64,000 bases of DNA, from NCBI GenBank assembly GCA_029961685.1, contig JARWKL010000001.1:28532295-28596294 (forward strand). Reading direction: 5' to 3'. This stretch comes from Aristolochia californica. Taxonomy: Eukaryota > Streptophyta > Magnoliopsida > Piperales > Aristolochiaceae. Position 1 is the first letter of the stretch, and each line of letters begins with the position of its first letter. Of the stretch, positions 26,701 to 40,154 are shown one piece after another. The notes beneath the pieces were generated by a model, which worked only from the letters and a program-made list of their open reading frames with translations, did not search any database and had not been told where the DNA came from. The position numbers and the translations under genes were made by a program.

Positions 26701-29700
26701 ATAAAAACTAAAAAGAATTTGCAATCCTTAAAAACTATAGACACTCTTTGGAATTATTTCTCTCTACATTTTTTCATTTTGCATTTCTATTTTTGATGTA
26801 TACTTTTTTTTCTTAAATCAAAACATTGAGTTTTCGCTCTACGTTCATCCCGTAAACCAAAAAGGCAAATAGATCACAACAAAATGAAAATTTTAGAGTT
26901 TATGTGTGGAAAAAAATTTAAACAATAACAAATGCAAGTAAATAAAATTCATTCACAAACCAAAAATGAACACTAAAGTTTTGTTGTTTGAGTTTGAGAA
27001 ATTCTACTAGTTCAACCCTAATAGCTTGAAATTTTATAAGAAAAAGATTTCTTCCACACATGCTTTAAAAATGGATATGCATGCTTGAAAGATGTTAAAT
27101 ATGCAAATCACCTAAGGATCCAAACCTTTTAAAGAGAATAACAAACGCTCATTAAATTCTCAAGTGAACATGTGGTGCGATATATAACCAAGTCAAACAA
27201 GCCATTACTTTGCCCATTTACAAAAGCTGACCTAACGATTATAGATGATTGTAAAGTGATTTATCATGCGTAACGGGCTATATTACCCTAAGAAATGACT
27301 TATGGATTGGGAGTCAACACTCAGTTAAAAATCCCCTACCTCCCCCTTTTCCCGACGATAGAAAAAACAGATACATAAAAACTAAAAAGAGCTTACAATC
27401 CATAAAACTTATAGACACTCTTTGGAATTATTTCTCTCTACATTTTTTAATTGCGAATTTCTATTTTAGATGTACTCTTTTTTCTTAAATCAAAACATTG
27501 AGTTTTCACTCTCCCTTCATCCCGTAAACCAAAAAGGCAAACAGATCACAAAAAAATTAAAATTTAAGAGTTTATGTAAGGAAAATTTTAAAAATAATAA
27601 CAAATATAAGTAAAGAAAATTTATTCACACACGACAAATGAACACAAAAGTTTTTTAGTCCAAGTTTGGGAAATTCCACAAGTTCAACCCTAACTTCTTG
27701 GAAATTTATAAGAAAGAGATTTCTTCCACACATGCTTTAAAAATGGATATGCATGTTTGAAACTTGTTAACTATGCAAATCACCTATGGATCCAAACCTT
27801 TTAAAGAGAATAACAAACGCTCATTAAATTATCAAGTGAACGTGTGGTGCGATATTTACCCGAGTCAAACAAGCCATTAGTTTGCCCATTTACAAAAAGC
27901 TGACCGAACGATCATAGTTGAATGTAAAGTGATTTATCATGCGGCACGGGCTATATTACCTTAAGATATGACTTATGGATTGGGAGTCAACACTCTGTTA
28001 AAAATCCCCCGCCTCCCCCTTTTCCCGACGATTGCAAAACCTCATATATAAAAACTAAAAAGAGTTGACAATCCCTAAAAATTATAGACACTCTTTGGAA
28101 TTATCTCTCTCTACATTTGTTCATTGTGCATTTAAATTTTAGATTTACTCTTTTTTCTTAAATCAAAACGTTGAGTTTTCGCTCTCCCTTCATCCCGTAA
28201 ACCAAAAAGGCAAATAGATCACAACAAAATGAAAATTTTAGAGTATATGTGTGGAAAAAATTTTAAACAATAACAAATGTAAGTAAATAAAATTCATTGA
28301 CATACCACAAATTAACACATAAGTTTTGTTGTCCAAGTTTGAGAAATTCTACTAGTTCAACCCTAACAGCTTGAAATTTTATAAGAAAGAGATTTCTTCC
28401 ACACATGGTTTAAAAAGGGATATGCATGCTTGAAACATGTTGAATATGTAAATCACCTATGGATCCAAACCTTTTAAAGAGAATAACAAACTATCATTAA
28501 ATTCTCAAGTGAACATGCGAAGGGATACTCATCCGAGTTAAAAAAGCATTACTTTGCCTATTTACAAAAGCTGACCTAACGATTATAGATGATTGTAAAG
28601 TGATTTATCACGCGTAACTGGCTATATTACCCTAAGAAATGACTTATCGATTGGGAGTCTACACTCAGTTAAAAATCCCATGCCTCCCCCTTTTCTTGAC
28701 GATTGTAAAACCTAATATATAAAAACTAAAAAGAGCTTACAATCAATAAAAATTGCCGACACTCTTTGGAATTACCTCTCTCTACATTTGTACATTGTGC
28801 ATTTCCATTTTAGATGTACTCTTTTTTCTTAAATTAAAACTTTGAATTTTTGCTCTGCCTTCATCTCGTAAACCAAAAAGGCAAATAGATCACAACAAAA
28901 TGAAAATTTTAGAGGTTATGTATGGAAAAAATTGAAGACAATAACAAATGAAAGTAAAGAAAATTTATACACACACCAAAAATGAACACAAAAGTTTTGT
29001 TGTCCAAGTTTGGGAAATTCCACTAGTTCAACCCTGACAGGTTGGAATTTTATAAGAAAGAGATTTCTTGCACACATGCTTTAAAAATGGATATGCATGC
29101 TTGAAACATGTTAAATATGCAAATCACCTATGGATACAAAACTTTTAAACAAAATAACAAATGCTCTTAAAATTCTCAAGTAAACATGCGGTGGGATATT
29201 TACCCGAGTCAAACAAGCCATTATTTTGCAGATTTACAAATAAAACTGACCTAACAATCATAGATGATTGTAAAGTAATTTATCATGCATAACGGGCTAT
29301 ATTACCCAAATAAATGACTTATGCATTGGGAGTCTACACTCAGTTAAAAATCCCCCGCCTCCCCCTTTTCCCGACAATTGGAAAACCTGATATATAAAAA
29401 CTAAAAAGAGTTTACAATCCCTAAAAATTATAGACACTCTTTGGAATTATCTCTCTCTACATTTTTTCATTGTGCATTTCATTTTTTGATGTACTCTTTT
29501 TTCTTAAATCAAAACTTTGAGTTTTCGCTCTCCCTTCATCCCATAAACCAAAAACGCAAATAGATCACAACAAAATGAAAATTTTATAGTTTATGTGTGG
29601 AAAAAAATTTAAACAATAACAAATGTAAGTAAATAAAATTCATTCACATACCACAAATGAAAACGTAAGTTTTGTTGTTCAAGTTTGTGAAATTCTACTA

Positions 29701-29785
29701 GTTCAACCCTAAGAGCTTGGAATTTTATAAGAAAGAGATTTCTTCCACACACGCTAGAAACATGTTAAAGTTTCAAATCACCTAT

Positions 29786-30163
29786 GGATCAAAACCTTTT
29801 AAAGCGAAGAACAAACACTCATTAAATTCTCAAGTGAACGTGCAGTGGGATATATACCGGAGTCAAACAAGCCTTTAGTTTTCGCTCTCCCTTCATCCCG
29901 TGAACCAAAAAGGCAAATAGATCACAACAAAATGAAAATTTTAGAGTCTATGTAAGGAAAATTTTATAAAAACTAACAAATATAAGTAAAGAAAATTCAT
30001 TCACACACCACAAATGAACACAAAAGTTTTGTTGTCCAAGTTTGGGAAATTCCACTAGTTCAACCATAACAGCTTGGAATTTTATCAGAAAGAGATTTCT
30101 TCCACACATGCTTTAAAAATTGATATGCATGCTTGAAACATGTTAAAGATGAAAATAACCTAT
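29786..30163 (+). repeat. Truncated monomer, 378 bp
   Basis: Normal to AAACAAGCC near 29872, then joined to TTTAGTTTTCGCTC. About 294 bp are missing, including the dyad, C-rich tract and TATA-like motif. The breakpoints lie roughly 45-50 bp upstream of those in the 379-bp unit at 23373, so the two deletions are separate events of about the same size. Confidence 0.9.
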
Positions 30164-30835
30164 GGATCCAAACCATTTAAAGATAACAACAAATGCTCAT
30201 TAAATTCTCAAGTGAACGTGCGGTGGGATATATACCCGAGTCAAACAAGACATTATTTTTCCTATTAACAAAACGCTAACCTAACAATCATAGATGATTG
30301 TAAAGTGATTTATCATGCATAACGGACTATATTACCCTAAGAAACAACTTATGGATTGGGTGTCAACACTCGGGTAAAAATCCCCCACCTCCCCTTTTCC
30401 CGAAGATTGCAAAACCTGAAATATAAAAACTAAAAAGAGCGTACAATTCTTACAAATTACAGACACTCCTTGGAATTATCTCTCTCTACATTTGTGCATT
30501 GTGCATTTCCATTTTAGGTGTACTCTTTTTAATTAAATCAAAACTTTGAGTTTTCCCTCTCCCTTCATCCTGTAAACAAAAAAGGCAAATAGATCACATC
30601 AAAACGAAAATTTTAGAGTTTAAGTATGAAAAAAAATTAAAACAATAAAAAATTTTAGTAAAGAAAATTTATTCACACACCACAAATGAACACAAAATTT
30701 TTTTTGTCCTAGTTTTTGAAATTCCACAAGTTCAACCCTAACAGCTTGGAATTTTATAAGAATGAGATTTCTTCCACACATGCTTTAAAAATGGACATGC
30801 ATGCTTGAAACATGTTCAAGATGCAAATATCCTAT

Positions 30836-31439
30836 GGATCCAAGCCTTTTAAAGTGAATAAAAAATGCCCATTAAATTCTCAAGTGAACGTGTAGTGGGA
30901 TAGTTAACCGGGTCAAGCAAGCCATTATTTTGCCCATTTACAAAAAGCTGACCTAACAATCGTAAATGATTGTAAAGTGATTTATCATGCGTAATGGGCT
31001 ATATTACCCTAAGAAGTGACTTATGGATTGGGAGTCAACACTCAGTTAAAAATCCCCCGCCTTCCCCTTTTCCCGACGATTGCAAAACCTGATATATAAA
31101 AATTAAAAAGAACTTACAATCCCTAAAAATTATTGACACACTTTCGAATTAGTTCACTATATTTGTGCACATCTCGTAAACCAAAAAGGCAAATAGATCA
31201 CAAGAAAATGAAAATTTTAGAGGTTATGTATGGAAAAAATTGAAGACAATAACAAATGAATGTAAAGAAAATTTATCCACACACCACAAATGAACACAAA
31301 AGTTTTGTTGTCCAAGTTTTCGAAATTCCACTAGTTCAACCCTAACAGGTTGGAATTTTATAAGAGAGAGATTTCTTCCACACATGCTTTAAAAATGGAT
31401 ATGCATGATTGAAACATGTTAAATATGCAAATCACCTAT
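30836..31439 (+). repeat. Shortened monomer, 604 bp, with recombination-like junction
   Basis: Near 31168 the segment TTTGTGCA is joined directly to CATCTCGTAAACC, dropping most of the T-rich region. From this junction the sequence matches 28862 onward (GAGGTTATG at 28912 and 31220; about 2308 bp apart), so the deletion coincides with the start of a duplicated block. Unequal exchange is a natural explanation. Confidence 0.8.
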
Positions 31440-32109
31440 GGATCCAAACCTTTTAAATAGAATTACAAATTGTCTTAAAATTCTCAAGTGAACGTGCGGT
31501 GGGATATTTACCTGAGTCAAACAAGCAATATTTTGCCGATTTACAAAAATTGACTTAACAATCATAGATGATTGTAATTTTATTTATCATGCGTAACGGG
31601 CTATATTACCCAAACACATGACTTATGCATTGGGAGTCAACACTCAGTTAAAAATCCCCCGCCTCCCCCTTTTCCGAACGATTGGAAAATCTGATATATT
31701 AAAACTAAAAAGAGTTTACAATCCATAAAAATTACAGACACTCTTTGGAATTATCTCTCTCTACATTTAATCATTGTTCATTTCCATTTTAGATGTACAC
31801 TTTTTCTTAAATCAAAACTTTGAGTTTTCGCTCTCCCTTCATCCCATAAACCTAAAAGGCAAATAGATCACAACAAAATGGAAATTTTAGAGTTTATGTG
31901 TTGAAAATTTTTTAAACAATAACAACTGTAAGTAAATAAAATTCATTCACATACCACAAATAAACACTTAAGTTTTGTTGTCAAAGTTTGAGAAATTCTA
32001 CTAGTTCAACCCTAACAGCTTGGAATTTTATAAGAAAGAGATTTCTTCCACACACGCTTTAAAAATGGATATGCATGCTTGAAAAATGTTCAAGATGGAA
32101 GTCTTCTAT

Positions 32110-35100
32110 GGATGCAAGCCTTTTAAAGTGAATATTAAACACCAATTAAATTATGAAGTGAACATACGGTGTGATATTTACCCGGGTCAAACAAGCCATT
32201 ATTTTGCCCATTTACAAAAAGCTGACCTAACAATCATAGATGATTGTAAAGTGATTTATCATGCGTAATGGGCTATATTACCCTAAGAAGTGACTTATGG
32301 TTTGGGAGTCAACACTCAGTTAAAAATCTCCCGCCTCCCCTTTTTCCCGACGATTGCAAAACCTAATATATAAAAACTAAAAAGAACTTACAATCCCAAA
32401 AAATTATAGACACACTTTGAAATTATCTCACTCAACATTTGTGCATTGTGCTTTTCTATTTTAGATGTACTCTTTTTTCTTAAATAAAAACTTTGAGTTT
32501 TTGCACTCCCTTCATCCCGTAAACCAAAAAGGAAAATAGATCACACCAAAATGAAAATATTAGAATTTAAGTAACGAAGAAATTTAGAACAATAACAAAT
32601 GTAAGTAAAGAAAATTTATTCACACACAACAAATGAACAACATAGTTTTTTTGTCCAAGTTTAGGAAATTCCACTAGTTCAACCCTAACAGCTTGGAATT
32701 TTATAAGAATGATATTTCTTCCACACATGCTTTAAAAATGGAAATGCATGCTTGAAACATTTTAAAGAAGCAAATCACCTATGGATCCAAACCTTTTAAA
32801 GAGAATAACAAACACTGATTAAATTCTCGAGTGAACGTGTCGTGGGATATTTACCCGAGTCAAAGAAGCCATTATTTTGCCCATTTAAAAAAAACTGACC
32901 TAACATTCATAGAAGAATGTAAAGTGATTTATCATGCATAAAGAGCTATATTACCCTAATAAATGACTTAAGGATTTGGAGGCAACGCTCAGTCATAAAT
33001 CCCCTGCCTCCCCCTTTTCCCGACGATTGCAAAATCTGATATGTAAAAATAAAAAGAACTTACAATCCCTAAAAATTATAGACACTCTTTGGAATTATCT
33101 TACTCTACATTTGTGCATTGTGCTTTTCTATTTTCGATGTACTCTTTTTTCTTAAATCAAAACTTTGAGTTTTCGCTCTCCCTTCATCCCGTAAACCCAA
33201 AAGCCAAACAGATCACAACAAAATGAAAATTTTAGAGTTTATGTATGAAAAAAAATTTAAAACAACAACAAGTGTAAGTAAAGAAAATTTATTCATACAC
33301 ACAAATAAACTCAAAAGTTTTGTTGTCCAAATTTGGGAAATTCCACTAGTTCAACCCTAACGGCTTGGAATTTTATAAGAAAGTGATTTCTTCCACACAT
33401 GCTTTAAAAATGGATATGCATGCATAAAACATGTTAAAGATATCAATCACTTTTGGATCCAAACCTTTTAAAGATAATAACACACGCTCATTAAATTTTC
33501 AAGTGAACGTGCGGTGGGATATTTACTCGAGTCAAACAAGCCATTATTTTGCCCATTTAAAAAAAAGTTAGCCTAACAATCTTAGATGATTGTAAAGTAT
33601 TTATCATGCGTAACTGGCTATATTACCTTAGGAAATGACTTATGGATAGGGAGTCAATACTCAATTAAAAATCCCCTGCCTCCCCGGTTTCTCGACGATT
33701 GGAAAACCTGATATATAAAAACTAAAAAGTGCTTACAATCTTTAAAAATTGTAGACACTCTTTGGAATTATTTCTCTCTACGTTTCTGCATTGTGCATTT
33801 CCATTTTAGATGTACTCTTTTTTCTTAAGTCAAAATTTTGAGTTTTCGCTCTCACTTCATCCTGTAAACGAAAAAGGAAAATAGATCAGAACAAAATGAA
33901 AATTATAGAGTTGATTTATGGAAAAAATTTATAGCAATAACAAATTTAAGTAAAGAAATTTTTTTGACAAACCACAATTGAAGAAAATTTTAGTTGTTCA
34001 AATTTAGGAAATTCCACTAGTTCAACCCTAACAGCTTGCAATTTTATAAGAAAGAGATTTCTTCCACGCATGCTTTAAAAATGGATATGCATGCTTGAAC
34101 CATATTAACGATGCAAATCACCTATGGATCCAAGACTTTGAAAGAGAATAACAAACGCTCATTAAATACTCAAGTGAACGTGTGGTGGGATATTTACTCG
34201 AGTCAAACAAGCCATTATTTTTCCCTTTTAAAAAAAGCTGACCTAACAATCATAGATGATTGTAAAGTGATTTATCATGCGTAACGGGCTAAATTACCCT
34301 AAGAAATGACTTAAGGATTCGGAGTCAACCCTTAGTTAAAAATCCTCTGCCTCCCCCTTTTCCCGATGATTACAAAACCTGATATATGAAAACTAAAAAG
34401 AACTTACAATCCCTAAAAAATATAGTCACTCTTTGGATTTATCCCATTCTACATTTGTGCATTGTGCTTTTCAATTTTAGAAGTACTTTTTTTCTTAAAT
34501 CAAAACTTTGAGTTTTCGCTCTCCCTTCATCCTGTAAATACAAAAGGCAAATAGATCACAACAAAATGAAAATTTTAGAGTTTATGTATGGAAAAAATTT
34601 AAAACAACAACAAATGTAAGGAAAGAAAATTTATTCACACACCACAAATGAACACAAAAGTTTTTTTGTCTAGGTTTGGGAAATTCCACTCGTTCAACCC
34701 TAACAGCTTAGTATTTTATAAGAAAGAGATTTCATCCACACTTGCTTTAAAAATGGATATGCATGCATAAAACATGTTAAAGATGCAGATAACCTATGGA
34801 TCCAAACCTTTTAAAGAGAATAACAAACACTCATTAAATTCTGAAGTGAACGTGCGGTGGGATATTTACCCGACTCAAACAAGCCATTATTTTGCCCATT
34901 TACAAAAGCTGACCTAACAATCATAGATGATTGTAAAGTGATTTATCATACGTAATAGGGTATACTACTCTAAGAAATGACTTAAAGATAGGGAGTCAAC
35001 ACTCAATTAAAAATCCCCCGTTTCCCTCGTTCCCCGAAGATTGGAAAACCTTATATATAAAAACTAAAAAGTGCTTACAAACCCTAAAAATTATAGATAC

Positions 35101-35468
35101 TCTTTGGAATTATCTCCCTCTACATTACTGAAAAGTGCATTTCCTCTTTAGATGTACTCTTTTTTCTTAAATCAAAATTTGATATTTCACTCTCACTTCA
35201 TCCTGTAAACCAAAAAGGCAAATAGATCACAACAAAATGAAAATTTTAGATTTTATGTATGGAAAAAATTTAAAACAATAACAAATGTAAGTAAAGAAAA
35301 TTTATACACACAACACAAATGAACACAAAAATTTTTTTGTCCAAGTTTGGGATATTCCACAAGTTCAACCCCAACAGCTTGGAATTTTATAAGAAAGAGA
35401 TTTCTCCAACACATGCCTTAAAAATGGATATGCATGCTTGAACCATGTTAAAGATGCAAATCACCTAT
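32110..35468 (+). repeat. Array segment 7: five units related to 8-11 kb
   Basis: Unit starts: 32110, 32783, 33455, 34126, 34798. Unit lengths are regular (671-673 bp). Units around 32.4-34.5 kb carry TTGTGC(T)TTTC and an AAGAAGCAAATC variant like those at 8-11 kb. Nothing but satellite is seen. Confidence 0.85.
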
Positions 35469-35627
35469 GGATCCACCCCTTTTAAAGAGAATAAGAAACG
35501 CTCATTAAATTCTCAAGTGAACGTGCGGTGGGATATTTACCCGAGTCAAACAAGCCATTATTTTGCCCATTTACAAAAAGCTGACCTAACAATCATTGAT
35601 GATTGTAAAGTGATTTATCATACGTAA
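35445..35627 (+). other. Recurrent 60-codon open frame of the monomer (exemplar)
   Basis: The monomer consensus holds a 60-codon frame starting at ATGTTAAAGATG and spanning GGATCC and the dyad. It begins MLKMQITYGS and ends around IIDDCKVIYH, with no signal peptide, membrane segment or family motif that I recognise. It is intact, or nearly so, in about 18 of 97 units: 1966, 5324, 7342, 12024 (67 codons), 12684, 15334, 16679 (78), 17350, 20027, 32086, 35445, 42818, 46746 (102), 49561, 50233 (66), 52235, 56196 (68) and 61636 (66). Most other units carry stops, frameshifts or a lost start. With about 10% divergence, that fraction is close to what I would roughly expect for an unselected frame, so I do not call it a gene. 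Confidence 0.3.
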
Positions 35628-38600
35628 CGGTTTATATTACCCTAAGAAATGACTCATGGATTTGGAGTCAACACTCAGTTAAAATTCCCCCGCCTTCCCC
35701 TTTTCCCGACGATTGGAAAACATGATATAAAAACCAAAACAGCTTATAATCCCAAAAAATTAGAGGCACTCTTTGGAATTATCTCTCTCTTCATTTGTGC
35801 ATTGGGCATTTCCATTTTCGATGTACTTTTTTTTCTTAAATCAAAACTTTCAGTTTTCGCACTCCCTTCATCCCATAAACCAAAAAGGCAAATAGATCAC
35901 AACGAAATAAAATTTTTAGGATTTATGTATGGAAAATTTTTAAAACAATAACAAATGTAAGTCAAGAAAATTTATTCACACACCAAAAATGAACACAAAA
36001 GTTTTGCTATCCAAGTTTGGGAAATTCCACTAGTTCAACCTTAATAGCTTGGAATTTTATTAGAAAGAGATTTCTTCCACTCATGCTTGAAAAATGGATA
36101 TGCATGCTTGAAACATGTTAAAGGTGCAAATCATCTATGGATCCATACCTTTTAAAGAGAATAAAAAACGCTCATTAAATTCTCAAGTAAACGTGCGGTA
36201 GGATATTTTCCTGAGTCATACAAGCCATTATTTTGCCCATTTAATAAAAGCTGACCTAACATTCATAGAAGATTGTAAAGTGTTTTATCATGCGTAATGG
36301 GCTATATTACCCTAAGAAAGGACTTATGGTTTGGGAGGCAATACTCACATAAAACTCCCTCTCCTCTCCCTTATTCCGACGAGTGCAAAACCTAATATAT
36401 AAAAACTAAAAAGAGCTTACAATCGCTAAAAATCACCGAAACTCTTTGGAATTATCTCTTTCTACATTTGTGCATTGTGCATTTCCATTTTAGATGTACT
36501 CTTTTTTCTTAACTAAAAACTTTGAGTTTTAGCTCTCCCTTCATCCCATAAACCCAAGTGGCGAAAGGATCACAACAAAATGGAAATTTTAGATTTTATG
36601 TATGGAAAAAATTTAAAACAAAAACAAATGTAAGTAAAGAAAATTTATTCACACACCACAAATGAGCACAAATTGTTTTTTGTCCAATTTTGGGATATTC
36701 CACAAGTTCAACCCTAACAGCTTGGAATTTTATAAGAAAGAGATTTCTTCCACACATGCCTTAAAAATGGATATGCATGCTTGAACCACGTTAAAGATGC
36801 AAATCACCTTTGGATCCACACCTTTTAAAGAGAATAACAAACGCTCATTAAATTCTCAAGTGAACGTGCGGTGGAATATTTACCCGAGTCAAACAAGCCA
36901 TTATTTTGCCCATTGACAAAAAGCTGACCTAACAATCATAGATGATTGTAAAGTGATTTATCATACGTAATGCGGTATATTACCCTAAGAAATGACTTAT
37001 GGATTTGGAGTCACCACTCAGTTAAAATTCCCCCGCCTTCCCCTTTTCCCGACGATTGCAAAACATGATATAAAAACTAAAAACAGCTTATAATCCCTAA
37101 AAATTATAGGCACTGTTTGGAATTATCTCTCTCTACATTTGTGCTTTGTGTATTTCCATTTTAGATGTACACTTTTTTATTAAATCAAAACTTTCAGTTT
37201 TCACACTCCCTTCATTACATAAACCAAAAAGGCAAATATATCACAACAAAATGAAAATTTTAGAATTTATGTATGGAAAAAATTTAAAACAATAACAAAT
37301 GTACGCACCACAAATGGACACAAAATTTTTGTTGTCTAAGTTTGGGTAATTCCACTAGTTCAACACTAATAGCTTGAAATTTTATAAGAAAGAGATTTCT
37401 TCCACTCAAGCTTTAAAAATGGATATGCATGCTCGAAACATGTTAAAGGTATAAATAATCTATGGATCCAAACCTTTTAAAGAGAATAACAAACGCTCAT
37501 TAAATTCTCAAGTAAACGTGCGATAGGATATTTTCCCGAGTCATACAAACCATTATTTTGCCCACTTAAAAAAAGCTGACCTAACGTTCAAAGATGATTG
37601 TAAAGTGATTTATCATGCGTAATGGGCTACATTACCCATAGAAATGACTTATGGATTAGAGTCAACACTCAGTTAAAAATCTCCCGGCTCACCCTTTTCC
37701 CGACGATTACAAAACCTGTTATATAAAAACTAAAAAGACCTTACAATCCCTCAAAATTACGAACACTCTTTGGAATTATATCTCTCTAAATTTGAGCATT
37801 GCGCATTTCCAATTTTAGATGTACTTCTTTTTCTAAAATCAAAACTTTGAGTTTTCGATCGCCCATCATCCCGTAAACCAAAAAGGCAAATAGATCACAA
37901 AAAAATGAAAATTTTAGAGTTAATGTATTGTAGAAATTTAAAACAATAACAAATGTAAGTAAAAAAAATTTATTCACACACCACAAATGAACACAAATGT
38001 TTTGTTGTCCAAGTTCTGGAAATTCCACTATTTCAACCCTAACAGCTGGGAATTTTATAAGAAAGATATTTATTCCACACATGCTTTAAAAATGGATATG
38101 CAAGCTTGAAACATATTAAAGATTCAAATCACCTATGGATCCAAACCTTTTAAAGAGAATAAAAAACGCTCATTAAATTATCAAGTGAATATGCGGTGAA
38201 ATATTTATCCAAGACAAACAAGCCATTATTTTGCCCATTTACAAATATCTGACCTAACATTCATAGATGATCGTAAAGTGATTTATCATGCGTAACGGGC
38301 TATATTACCCTAATAAATGACTTATGGTTTGGGAGTCAATACTCAGATAAAAATCCCCTGCCTCCCCCGTTTCCCGACGAGTGCAAAACCTGATATATAA
38401 AAACTAAAAAGAGCTTACAATCCCTAAAAATTACCGACACTCTTTGGAATTATCTCTTTCTACATTTGTGCATTGTGCATTTCCATTTAAGATGTACTCT
38501 TTTTTCTTAAATCAAAACTTTGTGTTTTAGCTCTCCCTTCATCCCGTAAACCGAAGAGGCAAATAGATCATAACAAAATGAAAATTTTAGATTTTATGTA

Positions 38601-40154
38601 TGGAAAAAATTTAAAACAATAACAAATATAAGTAAAGAAAATTTATTCACACACCACAAATGAACACAAAATGTTTTTCATCCAAGTTTTGGAAATTCCA
38701 CTAGTTCAACCCAAACACTTTGGAATTTTATAAGAAAGTGATTTCTTCCACACATGCCTTAAAAATATTTATGCATGCTTGAACCATGTTAAAGATGGAA
38801 ATCACCTTTTGATCCACACCTTTTAAAGAGAATAACAAACGATCATTAAATTCTCAAGTGAACGTGCAGTGGGATATTTATTCGAGTCAAACAAGTCATT
38901 ATTTTGCCCATTTACAAAAAGCTGACCTAACAATCATTGATGATCGTAAAGTGATTTACCATACGTAACGGGTTATATTACCCAAAAAAATGACTTATGG
39001 GTTTGGAGTCGATGCTTAGTTAAAATTCCCCCTCATCCCCCTTTTCTCGACAATTGCCAAACCTGCTATATAAAAACTAAAAAGAGCTTATAATCCCTAA
39101 AAATTACAGGCACTCTTTGGAATTATCTCTCTCTACAGTGTTGCATTGTGCATTTCCATTTTAGATGTACTCTTTTTTCTTAAATCAAAACATTGAGTTT
39201 TCGCTCTCCCTTCATCCCGAAAACCAAAAAGGCAAATAGATCACAACAAAATGAAAATTTTAGAGTTTATGTATGCAAAAAAATTTAAAACAAAAAAATA
39301 TGTAAGTCAAGAAAATTTATTATCACTCCTCCAATGAACACCAAAGTTTTGTTGTCTAAGTTTGGGAAATTCCACTAGTTCCACCCTAATAGCTTGGAAT
39401 TTTATAAGAAAGAGATTTCTTCCACTCATGCTTTAAAAATGGATATGCATGCTTGAAACATGTTAAAGGTGAAAATCATCTATGGATCCAAACCTTATAA
39501 AGAGAATAACAAATGCTCATTAAATTCTCAAGTAAACGTGCGGTAGGATATTTACCCGAGTCAAACAAGCCATTATTTTGCCCATTTACAAAAAGCTGAT
39601 CTAACGATCATAGATGACTGTAAAGTGATTTAACTTGTAGAATGGGCTATATTACCCAAAGAAATGACTTATGGATTGGAGTCAACACTCAGTTAAAAAT
39701 CCCCTGCCTCCCCCTTTTCCCGACGATTGATAAACCTGATATATAAAACCTAAAAAGAGGTTAAAATCCCTAAAAATTTCAGACATTCTTTGGAATTATC
39801 TCTCTCTACATTCGTGCATAGTGCATTTCCATTTTAGATTTAATTTTTTTTCTAAAATCAAAACTTTGAGTTTTCGCTCTCCCTTCATCCCTAAACCAAA
39901 AAGGCAAATAGATCACAACAAAATGAAAATTTTAGAGTTGATGTATGGAAAAAAATTGAAACAATAAAAAATGTAAGCAAAGAAAATTTATTCACACACC
40001 ACCAATGAACACAAAAGTTTTGTTGTCCTAGTTTGGGAAATTCCACTAGTTCAACCCTTACAGCTTGGAATTTTATAAGAAAGAGATTTCTTCCACACAT
40101 GCTTTAAAAATGAATATGCATGCTTGAAACATGATAAAGATGCAAATCACCAAT
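35469..40154 (+). repeat. Array segment 8: seven units in a dimer/trimer pattern
   Basis: Unit starts: 35469, 36139, 36812, 37464, 38137, 38810, 39484. CATGATATAA replaces CTGATATATAA at 35721 and 37064 (1343 bp apart). The set AAGTAAACGTGCG with GTAGGATATTT follows anchors 36139, 37464 and 39484 (spacings 1325 and 2020 bp), and GATCCACACC-type anchors occur at 35469, 36812 and 38810. This indicates a two-unit block amplified with one extra unit inserted. Unit 36812 is 652 bp, with about 20 bp lost near 37300. Confidence 0.85.

Larger units (their letters stand above)
24428..32109 (+). repeat. Array segment 6: 12 units, dimer periodicity, two truncated units
   Basis: Unit starts: 24428, 25097, 25769, 26441, 27116, 27788, 28461, 29132, 29786, 30164, 30836, 31440. 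Markers include GAAGATTGCAAAACC with AGAGCGTACAATTC (25.3, 30.4 kb), GCGGCACGGGC in place of GCGTAACGGGC (26594, 27941), and TATGTGTGGA (26901, 28246, 29592). The last set is spaced about 1346 bp, so alternate units are more alike than neighbours. Unit 29786 is 378 bp and unit 30836 is 604 bp. Confidence 0.87.
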
